DNA of 54,309 nt from positions 1-54,309 of the forward strand of contig JAGATB010000001.1 in NCBI GenBank assembly GCA_017621495.1, given 5' to 3'. Each line of letters opens with the position of its first letter. Position 1 is the first letter of the stretch. Below, piece by piece: positions 32,764 through 40,866 of the stretch. The notes beneath the pieces are model-generated. The model was not told the DNA's origin and did no database searches. It saw only the letters and a program-made list of their open reading frames with translations. A program made the translations under genes and the position numbers. This stretch comes from Clostridia bacterium. GTDB taxonomy: Bacteria; Bacillota; Clostridia; UMGS1810.

Positions 32764-35370
32764 ATGAAGAATAGGTTTTTAGCATTGTTGCTCGTATTTT
32801 TAGTGTTGTTTTCAACCTTCAGTTTGGTATATGCTGCTGACAGCAGTGATACTGTTGTTGATTATGAAAGTGCAAAATTTTTGGATTATCTGGGAATTAT
32901 GCAGCTTTTGGAGGAAGACGAGTATTCAAAGTATATGACACGTGAGGATTTTGCTTACAGTGTTGCTGTGATGATGGGTTTGTCCGGCACAACAGACAAA
33001 CGGTATTATACAGATTTAAGATCCGAAGGCTTTGCCTTTGGATATATAAACAATCTTGCGGATGCGGGAGTGTTATCTAAATCCGGGAATGCTTCATTCA
33101 GACCTTTTGATTATGTTACCTATGATGAGGCACATAAAATGCTTGTGAGTGCGTTGGGCTATTCCCTTGTTGCTGAAACCAAAGGCGGTTATCCTGTGGG
33201 CTACAACAATATTGCAAAAACTATTGGTTTGGGAGATTATGACCGTAGCGGAAATGTAACATGGGCTGCTGCAGTTGATATGTTTTATAATTCGCTTAAA
33301 GCCGTACCTTATGAAATATCATCAATAAGCAGTGACGGAATCAGATATTCTGAAAGTGATGTGTGTTATGCAAATATCAGATATAACCTCAGATGTTTTG
33401 AAGGAACTGTAAGAGCCACACATTATGGCAATATTGATGACAATGCGGTATTAGATGAAAAGTATGTGAAAATAGATGACACATTATATACTGTAAACGA
33501 AAACATTGATGAGAGAAATATTCTTGGCAGTTACGGTGAAATTTTCTGCACAGATGTGGATGGTGTAGCTGAGGTTGTTTACTTGAAGGATATTGAAAGA
33601 ACAGAGGATTTGACCATAGATATTACTTTGTTTAAAAGCTATGATAATAATGCGGTTGAATATTATAAGTCGGAGGATTCTTCAAAAACATCGAGCGTAC
33701 AGGTGTTGAACAGCACCATCGTATACAATGGTTTGCCCCTCAGATCAAAAATACGGGAAACTCTTGCGTCTCTCAATAAAGGAACGATTACTCTTAAGGA
33801 TACTAACGATGACAGAAAATATGATGTTATTGACATAAAGGACTATAAGAATTTTTATGTTAAGTTTGTGGACGGAGATAAGCTGTATAACAGTTTAAAG
33901 AGCGATGACGAAATCGACCTGAAAAGTGCAGAGAGCGTTTCTGTGGAAAAAAACGGAGACCCGGTATCTCAAAACGAGATAGCTGCCGAAACGAGCATCA
34001 GCCTTGCTGCTTCATTGGATAGAAGTGTTATAGACATTATTATTAACGAAGCGATAACAGCTGTGTATACTGCAAATCACGGTGATGAGATACAAGCAGA
34101 CGGTGAGACATATGAGCTTGACGGAACATATATTGATATGTTTTTAAAAGATGCAAAATTGGGAGAAACATATAAGTTCTGGATTGACTTTATGGGTAAT
34201 ATTGCTTATGCCGAGAGTGTGAAAGAGCGTCGTATGACCCTTGGTTATATAATCGATGCTGCACCTGCCGAAAAAGCATTTGACAATGAATTACGTATCA
34301 TGCTCATTTCCGAGGACGGAAACAATATAATTTTGGAATGTACCGAGAATATAACAATTGATGCTGTAAAATACAAGGAAAAAAAGTCGCAGGAAGTTTT
34401 GGATGTTTTGAGAAACGGCAAGGCTCATGCAAGACAGCTCATTCAATATGCACTTAATAATGAAGGAAAGATTGCCGAGATTGATACAATTGTGAAGAAT
34501 TCCGGCGAAGACCCCGAATATTCACTGTCAAAACACGAATTTGACGATGGTCTGGAGTCCCACTGGTATCATTTGGGAAGATATGGGCATACGGCAATTT
34601 GCACTGACAATACCTTAGCATTTTGCATACCTGTTGAGGGTGTTACCGATGAGGAAAATTATTATGTGGGCAAGGGTGCAAATGTCATTACCCAAAGCAA
34701 TGATGTTTACGTTGAATTAGAATGCTATTATACCGGGGAAAACAGTCCGTTTGTTGATGCTGTGATAGGTGAAGTTAAAATAGATAATTATATCCCGACA
34801 GATGTTATTATGTATGAAAAAGGCGTGCAAAAAATGGATGATGAAGGTGAGATGATTTATGAAATTTCCGGATACAGCAAGGGGCTATCTCAGGAATTTA
34901 TACTTGAGAAGGACGTCATCGGCACCAATCTTATCGAAACATTCAATAAAGGTGATTTGATTGTTGTTCATAAAAATCAGCTGGGCGAGATAAACGAAAT
35001 TGAAAAGGTCTTTGATGCAAAAACTAAATCTCCCGTAAATTGGGAATATGAGACTGAAACAGAGCTTCTATATATTGACGGAACTCCGGAAAAGCACAAT
35101 CGCTACTGTGCAGAGCTTAATTTGTCATATGGCTTTGTGCGTAAAAATTACGGTGGAGTAATTGCAATCAGCAAAACGCCAATATCGGCAATAAGTGAGC
35201 GTATTCAGACGAATAAACGTCTTAATATGCTGTATGATTCGGAAACTGACACAATTGAGCTTGTGACAGATGAGAGAATCGTTGATTATGAAACAGCAGG
35301 CGAGGGCTGCATGCGTGCAGTTCATCATATGTGGTACGAAGACGGAAGAGGACTGTATTTGTACAACTGA
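32764..35370 (+). CDS. Large secreted protein with N-terminal SLH-like repeats
   Basis: A protein of 868 residues; GGGGGGAG before ATG 32764, 11 bp after the previous gene. A signal peptide covers ~1-25. Residues ~35-180 contain degenerate SLH-like repeats (YSKYMTREDFAYSVAVMMG; YINNLADAGVLSKSGNASFRP; VTYDEAHKMLVSAL). The remaining ~690 residues are Asp/Glu/Tyr-rich and beta-predicted, with no family I recognise. Its pairing with the SLH protein just upstream recalls other Clostridia in which such pairs flank exported carbohydrate enzymes. Surface location is inferred. Confidence 0.7.
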   Translation: MKNRFLALLLVFLVLFSTFSLVYAADSSDTVVDYESAKFLDYLGIMQLLEEDEYSKYMTREDFAYSVAVMMGLSGTTDKRYYTDLRSEGFAFGYINNLADAGVLSKSGNASFRPFDYVTYDEAHKMLVSALGYSLVAETKGGYPVGYNNIAKTIGLGDYDRSGNVTWAAAVDMFYNSLKAVPYEISSISSDGIRYSESDVCYANIRYNLRCFEGTVRATHYGNIDDNAVLDEKYVKIDDTLYTVNENIDERNILGSYGEIFCTDVDGVAEVVYLKDIERTEDLTIDITLFKSYDNNAVEYYKSEDSSKTSSVQVLNSTIVYNGLPLRSKIRETLASLNKGTITLKDTNDDRKYDVIDIKDYKNFYVKFVDGDKLYNSLKSDDEIDLKSAESVSVEKNGDPVSQNEIAAETSISLAASLDRSVIDIIINEAITAVYTANHGDEIQADGETYELDGTYIDMFLKDAKLGETYKFWIDFMGNIAYAESVKERRMTLGYIIDAAPAEKAFDNELRIMLISEDGNNIILECTENITIDAVKYKEKKSQEVLDVLRNGKAHARQLIQYALNNEGKIAEIDTIVKNSGEDPEYSLSKHEFDDGLESHWYHLGRYGHTAICTDNTLAFCIPVEGVTDEENYYVGKGANVITQSNDVYVELECYYTGENSPFVDAVIGEVKIDNYIPTDVIMYEKGVQKMDDEGEMIYEISGYSKGLSQEFILEKDVIGTNLIETFNKGDLIVVHKNQLGEINEIEKVFDAKTKSPVNWEYETETELLYIDGTPEKHNRYCAELNLSYGFVRKNYGGVIAISKTPISAISERIQTNKRLNMLYDSETDTIELVTDERIVDYETAGEGCMRAVHHMWYEDGRGLYLYN

Positions 35371-35397
35371 TTCCAATTAAGAGGAAGGAAACAAAAT

Positions 35398-36459
35398 ATG
35401 AAAAAGTCAATCATCTGTGATTTTGGAGACAAAATTATCAGAGAACCTGTCATTGCCAAAATGAAAAACGGAACCCTTATTTGCGCAATGCTTGGGGGAG
35501 GACCCACAGAACCGCATAACGAGAATGTTGTATATTTTTCCAAAAGTTATAACGATGGCGAAACATGGACACAGCCGAAGATTTTATTTTCCCATACAAA
35601 GCGAGGTGTCTGGGCAACCTCCATTTACACGGAGTATGAATATCCGGTAATGTTTGTGCATACATACAATGCAGAATGCCCTTATAAGGAATTGCAAACG
35701 TGGGTTTCCTATTCTTATGATAATGGGGAGAATTGGAGCAAACCGATACATATTGCACCATATGCCAATGGAATGTGCATAAGGCAAGGTATAAAAATGA
35801 GCAACGGGGAGACGCTTTTTCCGGTGTATCATACGGAGGTCTATGACGGATTTGGCAGTTTTCCCGAGTTTGGAAGCCCGGAGTTCTGGATAGGGACAAG
35901 ACACGTTTGTGGAGTAATTATTTCATCAGATGGTGGGAAAAACTATACGCCCTATGGTAATTTCGGGATTAAGGCAACGCAGATTCAAAAACGACAGGCA
36001 AATATTGATGGCTTTGCTGCGGTGTCGGTGAATTTGTGGGAGCCTAATTGCGTTGAAGCAGAAGATGGACATTTAATTATGTATATGCGTGACAGCAATG
36101 TAGCGAAAATCAACTGTGCGGAAAGCTTTGACTACGGAAGAACATGGAATCATATCGGAAATATCGATATCCCCAATGCTGACAGTAAAATTGCTCTTGC
36201 TAAAGCGGACGGCAAACTTGTGATGATACATAATGAAAATCCAACCTTTGAGTTTCATAATCGTATAAGGCTTTGTATCAGAAACAGCGAGGATAATGGA
36301 AAGAGTTGGAGTGTGCCTGTCTTTGTATCCGAGGAAAATGATAATATTTTTTATCCAGATGTTATAGCAGATGATGAAAATCGGGTTTTGTATGTTGCTT
36401 ATGAGAATGCGCGTCAGCATTATCTCAACAGATATACCTATGATGAACTTGGATTATAA
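35398..36459 (+). CDS. Cytoplasmic Asp-box (sialidase/BNR) family protein
   Basis: A protein of 353 residues with no signal peptide; GAGGAAGG before ATG 35398. Multiple Asp-box turns are visible: SYNDGETW (~50), SYDNGENW (~107), SSDGGKNY (~176), SFDYGRTW (~242) and SEDNGKSW (~300). This regular spacing defines a six-bladed beta-propeller of the BNR/sialidase superfamily. An early arginine in IREPVIAKMKNGTL fits the 'RxP'-like first-blade position of these enzymes. The substrate is unknown; other members include non-sialidase hydrolases and lyases. It is a different subfamily from the 14312 protein, lacking the long N-terminal domain. Confidence 0.82.
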   Translation: MKKSIICDFGDKIIREPVIAKMKNGTLICAMLGGGPTEPHNENVVYFSKSYNDGETWTQPKILFSHTKRGVWATSIYTEYEYPVMFVHTYNAECPYKELQTWVSYSYDNGENWSKPIHIAPYANGMCIRQGIKMSNGETLFPVYHTEVYDGFGSFPEFGSPEFWIGTRHVCGVIISSDGGKNYTPYGNFGIKATQIQKRQANIDGFAAVSVNLWEPNCVEAEDGHLIMYMRDSNVAKINCAESFDYGRTWNHIGNIDIPNADSKIALAKADGKLVMIHNENPTFEFHNRIRLCIRNSEDNGKSWSVPVFVSEENDNIFYPDVIADDENRVLYVAYENARQHYLNRYTYDELGL

Positions 36460-36492
36460 AAATTAGTGTAATTGTCCATAGGAGATGAAACA

Positions 36493-37410
36493 ATGAAAAT
36501 CATAAATTTTGGTTCTTGTAATATTGATTATGTTTATGCGTTAGATCATATTGTTGCACCCGGAGAAACCGAAGCAAGTAACAACTTAGAGGTCTATTCT
36601 GGAGGAAAGGGGCTTAATCAGTCTATTGCCTTGGCAAAGGCGGGGGGCAATGTATATCATGCCGGTTGTATTGGTGAAGATGGTGATATGCTGATTGGAG
36701 TGTTGAAGCAAAATCAGGTAAACACAAAATTTTTGCAGAGGGTAAAAGGGAAAAACGGACATGCAATTATTCAGGTAAGCCAAGAGGGGGAAAATTCTAT
36801 TTTTCTCTATCCTGGGTCTAATGCAATGATTACAGAGGAATATATTGATTCAGTGCTTGATAAATTTTCTGCCGGGGATATCCTCTTGTTGCAAAATGAA
36901 ATTAATAATTTGAAATACATTGTGGAAAAAGCGTATCAAAAGGGCCTTCAAATTATTTTCAACCCATCTCCGTATAACAAAATCATCGAGGAAATTGACT
37001 TGCAAATGATTTCCTATTTAATTCTCAACGAGGTGGAAGGAAAAGATATTTCCAAATGTGAGAATACAGAGAAAATATTAACTTATTTTAGAGAGAAGTA
37101 TCCGCAACTTAAACTTATGCTGACGCTTGGTAAAAGAGGGTGTGTATACCAGGATAAGAGCATCAGGGTTTTCCATCCGATATTCGAAGCAAAAGCCGTG
37201 GACACAACGGCAGCAGGAGATACCTTTACAGGATATTTTATTGCTGGTATTGCTACCGGGACAGAGATGGGCCAGATATTAAAAATGGCCTCATGTGCAT
37301 CAGCGATTGCAGTATCAAGACCTGGGGCAGCACCGTCAATCCCTACCAAGGATGAAGTGCTTATAATGATGGAAACTATGAAGATAAGGGATAATGTTAC
37401 TTCGCTTTAA
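36493..37410 (+). CDS. PfkB-family sugar kinase (ribokinase-like)
   Basis: A protein of 305 residues. ATG 36493 has AGGAGA upstream; TTG/GTG codons from 36472 precede it. It shows the N-terminal FGSCNIDYVYALDHI and substrate motif GGKGLNQSIALAKAGG of ribokinases, and the C-terminal AVDTTAAGDTFTGYF with the anion hole and catalytic Asp. It phosphorylates a sugar with ATP in the cytoplasm. With a nucleoside hydrolase at the head of the same gene run, ribose is an attractive substrate, but a 2-keto-3-deoxy sugar acid is also possible given the aldolase downstream. Its last codons overlap the start of the Asp-box fragment, and its C-terminal NVTSL may be new sequence created at that junction. Confidence 0.85.
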   Translation: MKIINFGSCNIDYVYALDHIVAPGETEASNNLEVYSGGKGLNQSIALAKAGGNVYHAGCIGEDGDMLIGVLKQNQVNTKFLQRVKGKNGHAIIQVSQEGENSIFLYPGSNAMITEEYIDSVLDKFSAGDILLLQNEINNLKYIVEKAYQKGLQIIFNPSPYNKIIEEIDLQMISYLILNEVEGKDISKCENTEKILTYFREKYPQLKLMLTLGKRGCVYQDKSIRVFHPIFEAKAVDTTAAGDTFTGYFIAGIATGTEMGQILKMASCASAIAVSRPGAAPSIPTKDEVLIMMETMKIRDNVTSL

Positions 37411-37876
37411 CTCCCATAGATACGATATTCCCGAAGCAGATCCCTCAAATCTAAAGGCCATTATGTTCAAGGTAAACACAGACAATCCTACCGCTCCTAT
37501 AGAATTTATGAAGACCATTCCCTTCAATGGAACACTCTCAAAGACCTATATCTGTTATGACAAGGAAACTGATCTTTACTATGCGATACTCAGCCGAATG
37601 ACAACCAACAAAATATGGCAAAGAAACGTTCTTTCTTTGTATAGCTCATACGACCTTGAGCATTGGAAGGTTGAGCGAGATCTTATCAATCTTGAGGATA
37701 TGGAATGGTATGAAAACAACTGGGAAAGCGGAATGCATTATCCCACATGGTTTATAGAAGGTGACGATATTTGTGCCGTAGTCCGCACCGCATTGAATCA
37801 TGCAGATAACTTCCATAACACCAATGCAATTACATTCCACCGCTTCTGCGGTTTCAGAGAAAAATATAATTTTTAG
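37394..37876 (+). pseudogene. C-terminal fragment of an Asp-box (sialidase-fold) gene
   Basis: About 160 residues, overlapping the kinase gene by 17 bp. They align without gaps from FNSHRYDIP to the end with the last ~155 residues of the 478-residue protein at 14312 (shared stretches include RMTTN-IWQRNVLSL, ERDLINLED, AVVRTA and FHN-NA-TFHRF), with more than half of positions identical by eye. The N-terminal two thirds, including both Asp boxes, are absent. A TAA stop precedes it in frame, so no longer protein exists. A weak AAGG before ATG 37394 could still allow translation. Most likely a remnant of a paralogue broken by recombination. Confidence 0.75.
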
Positions 37877-37901
37877 TCCGATATAATAAGGAGAGAATGC
37901 T

Positions 37902-38666
37902 ATGTCAGAACTAAGGAAGAAGATAGAAAACAAGGAAAATCTGAATGGAACCTATATAAATATTAACGATCCTTGCATAAGCAAGATTGTATCAAGGATT
38001 GGGTTTGATTATATATGGATAGATATGGAGCATAGCTATCTTTCTTATGAAAATTTACTATGCCACATTCAAACCATTCAGGCATGTGGTATTCCGGTAA
38101 TTGTGAGGGCACCCCAGAATGATTTAACTGCAACAAAAAAGATATTGGATATGGGTGTGGATGGAATTATTTTTCCGATGGTGCGAAATAAAAAAGAGGC
38201 AGATGAACTGATTTCTTCTACCTTGTATCCGCCGGAGGGATGTCGTGGATTTGGACCTCTTAATGCGGTGTCATATGGAATTGAAGATGCATATGAATAT
38301 GTTTGTGATAATAAGCGGATATGCAGATTTATACAGATAGAACATAAAGAGTTGGTGGATGAACTTGAAGAAGTAATTCAAAATCCTTATATAGACGGAT
38401 ATATTTTCGGGGCGAATGATTTATCCGGTTCAGTAGGAGAACTTTTGAATATTTTTGGAGAAAAGACAACAGAACTCATCAAAAAATCTCTTGATGTATT
38501 ACAAAAGAACTATAAATACACAGGAGTTTTAATGGGTTCATCATGTCCGGAGGACATAAAGAAGTGGAGTGATATGGGAATTCATATGATTTCGACGGGT
38601 TCTGATTTCTTGGTGTTGGCGGAAGGGATGCAGCATATCTTAAAAAACATGAAAAAAGTTCATTGA
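37902..38666 (+). CDS. HpcH/HpaI-family aldolase
   Basis: A protein of 254 residues; AAGGAGAG before ATG 37902. The class II metal-dependent aldolase motifs are present: FDYIWIDMEHSYLSYENL (catalytic His, metal-ligand region), IPVIVRAPQN, GVDGIIFPMV, the substrate loop PPEGCRGFGPLNA, and IQIEHKE with a metal-binding Glu. Relatives cleave 4-hydroxy-2-oxo acids or 2-keto-3-deoxy-L-rhamnonate to pyruvate and an aldehyde. In this catabolic operon, cleavage of a 2-keto-3-deoxy sugar acid is the likely role. It is the last gene before a terminator at 38700. Confidence 0.87.
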   Translation: MSELRKKIENKENLNGTYININDPCISKIVSRIGFDYIWIDMEHSYLSYENLLCHIQTIQACGIPVIVRAPQNDLTATKKILDMGVDGIIFPMVRNKKEADELISSTLYPPEGCRGFGPLNAVSYGIEDAYEYVCDNKRICRFIQIEHKELVDELEEVIQNPYIDGYIFGANDLSGSVGELLNIFGEKTTELIKKSLDVLQKNYKYTGVLMGSSCPEDIKKWSDMGIHMISTGSDFLVLAEGMQHILKNMKKVH

Positions 38667-38699
38667 TAATAAACAAGGATTATAAAATAATTAAAACCG

Positions 38700-38741
38700 G
38701 AGGCACCCTCGAAGCGCATAAAGCGACTTTGATGGTGCCTC
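38700..38741 (+). terminator. Terminator closing the glycan operon
   Basis: GAGGCACC and GGTGCCTC with an inner imperfect stem (AAGCGC/GCGACTT), followed by GTTAGTTTATCTTTT. It lies 33 bp after the aldolase stop codon. Confidence 0.7.
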
Positions 38742-38790
38742 GTTAGTTTATCTTTTATAAAAAGACTGTTTTTATACTCTTTTTAACCTC

Positions 38791-38819
38791 TTGTTTTTTT
38801 GCTAATAATATGGTAAAAT
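38791..38819 (+). promoter_or_regulatory. Promoter upstream of uvrB
   Basis: TTGTTT (38791-38796), 17-bp spacer, TAAAAT (38814-38819). No LexA-type box is evident between it and the uvrB start. Confidence 0.55.
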
Positions 38820-38890
38820 ATCCCTGTATGATATATTGATGAAAAAATACAAATAATAAAGAAAAAATTTGTTCTTCGGAGGTGACGAAA

Positions 38891-40861
38891 GTGGGAGATT
38901 TCAAGGTGGTATCACCATATGAGCCCAAGGGCGACCAGATCAAAGCCATAGAGGAGCTCTCCAAGGGTATAACCGAGGGAAAGCGCGGTCAGACACTTCT
39001 GGGTGTCACAGGCTCGGGTAAGACCTTCACCATTGCCAAAACAATTGAAAAAGTAAATAAGCCCACTTTGGTACTGGCTCACAACAAGGTGCTGGCTGCA
39101 CAGCTCTGCAGTGAATTTAAAGAGTTTTTCCCGGATAATGCTGTGGAGTACTTCGTGTCATATTATGATTACTATCAGCCGGAGGCATATATACCCAGTA
39201 CAGATACCTTCATAGAGAAGGACTCCGCCATAAATGACGAGATAGACAAGCTCCGTCACAGTGCCACAGCCGCACTTTTTGAGAGACGAGATGTAATCAT
39301 AGTTGCCAGTGTGTCATGCATATACGGTCTCGGTGACCCTGATGATTATAAAAATCTGATGCTGAGCCTCAGAACAGGCAATGAATATGACAGAGATGAT
39401 ATGCTCAGAAGGCTTGTAGATATGCAGTACAGACGTAATGATATGGTCCTGGAGAGGGGTACCTTTCGAGTGAGGGGAGATGTGCTTGAAATCTTCCCCA
39501 TAGGCTCCGGAGAAAAGGCAGTCAGGGTGGAGTTTTTCGGTGATGAAATCGACCGTATATGTGAGATAGATACCGTAACCGGAGAAGTCCTCGCATTCAG
39601 AACATATACGGCGCTGTTTCCTGCTTCTCACTATGCTACTACCGGAGAGAAGATGAAACGGGCGATTAGAACCATAAGCGATGAGCTCACAGAGAGACTT
39701 GCTGAGTTTAAGGCTGAGAATAAGCTTCTGGAGATGCAGCGTTTGGAGCAGAGAACCAACTATGATTTGGAGATGATGCAGGAGATAGGCTTCTGCCAGG
39801 GCATAGAGAACTATTCCAGGCATATAAGCGGCAGAGAGCCGGGCAGTGCACCGTATACTCTCATAGACTATATGCCCGATGACTTCCTCTTGGTAATAGA
39901 TGAATCTCATGTTACCGTGCCCCAGGTAAGGGCAATGTATGCCGGAGACCGTTCCAGAAAGACAACCCTGGTGGATTACGGCTTCAGGCTGCCCTCGGCT
40001 TTTGATAACAGACCTCTCAATTTTGAGGAATTTGAAAGCAAAATAAATCAGGTGATCTTCGTAAGCGCAACTCCTGCCGAATATGAAAGGGAACATTCCT
40101 CCAAGGTGGTAGAGCAGGTAATACGCCCCACAGGTCTTGTAGACCCTGAAATCATAGTCCGCCCCGTAAAGGGCCAGGTGGACGACCTGATAGGAGTTAT
40201 AAACGAAGTCACACCCAAAAATCAGCGTGTACTCGTAACCACTCTTACCAAGAAAATGGCAGAGTCTCTTACGGACTACCTGCACGACGTGGGTATAAAG
40301 GTGAAATATCTCCACAGCGATGTGGATACAATGGAGAGAATGGAAATAATACGTGATTTAAGACTGGGTGTCTTTGACGTGCTGGTGGGTATTAATCTCT
40401 TACGAGAGGGTCTGGATATACCCGAGGTCAGTGTGGTTGCTATACTGGATGCCGATAAGGAGGGCTTCCTCAGAAGTGAGACCTCACTCGTGCAGACAGT
40501 GGGTCGTGCCGCGCGTAATGCCGAGGGTAGGGTTATAATGTATGCAGATACCATTACGGGCTCCATGCAGCGTGCCATAGATGAGACCAACCGCCGACGC
40601 AGCATACAGCAGGCGTATAATGAGGAGCACGGTATAATTCCGCAGTCGGTAACCAAGGATGTACGCAGTATTATACAGACATATGCTGATATACCCGACG
40701 ATGAAGTGCCGGATACCGAGAACAAGCCCATGAGCATAGAGGAACAGATTGCAAATCTCACCCTCCTTATGACCAAGGCAGCTCAGGAGCTTGAATTTGA
40801 ACAGGCGGCAAGGTACAGAGATGAAATCACAAGAATAAAGAAGCAAAACGATATGGAGTGA
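38891..40861 (+). CDS. uvrB: Excinuclease ABC subunit B
   Basis: A protein of 656 residues. GTG 38891 is six bases after GGAGGTG; GTG 38882 overlaps that site. Walker [14 protein letters not shown] is near residues 37-49. The beta-hairpin region [20 protein letters not shown] inserts between DNA strands. Helicase motifs include [23 protein letters not shown] and QTVGRAARN, and a C-terminal UVR domain ([15 protein letters not shown]) binds UvrC. UvrB verifies lesions delivered by UvrA and loads UvrC for dual incision in nucleotide excision repair. It is followed five bases later by uvrA, so the two are translationally coupled. Confidence 0.98.
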   Translation: MGDFKVVSPYEPKGDQIKAIEELSKGITEGKRGQTLLGVTGSGKTFTIAKTIEKVNKPTLVLAHNKVLAAQLCSEFKEFFPDNAVEYFVSYYDYYQPEAYIPSTDTFIEKDSAINDEIDKLRHSATAALFERRDVIIVASVSCIYGLGDPDDYKNLMLSLRTGNEYDRDDMLRRLVDMQYRRNDMVLERGTFRVRGDVLEIFPIGSGEKAVRVEFFGDEIDRICEIDTVTGEVLAFRTYTALFPASHYATTGEKMKRAIRTISDELTERLAEFKAENKLLEMQRLEQRTNYDLEMMQEIGFCQGIENYSRHISGREPGSAPYTLIDYMPDDFLLVIDESHVTVPQVRAMYAGDRSRKTTLVDYGFRLPSAFDNRPLNFEEFESKINQVIFVSATPAEYEREHSSKVVEQVIRPTGLVDPEIIVRPVKGQVDDLIGVINEVTPKNQRVLVTTLTKKMAESLTDYLHDVGIKVKYLHSDVDTMERMEIIRDLRLGVFDVLVGINLLREGLDIPEVSVVAILDADKEGFLRSETSLVQTVGRAARNAEGRVIMYADTITGSMQRAIDETNRRRSIQQAYNEEHGIIPQSVTKDVRSIIQTYADIPDDEVPDTENKPMSIEEQIANLTLLMTKAAQELEFEQAARYRDEITRIKKQNDME

Positions 40862-40866
40862 ATCAG

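Noticed and set aside
39314..40315. 333-codon open frame on the minus strand inside uvrB
   Set aside because: It is antisense to a fully intact, well-conserved uvrB. Its Cys/His/Tyr-rich composition is typical of the reverse of a real gene, and no promoter or ribosome site is visible.
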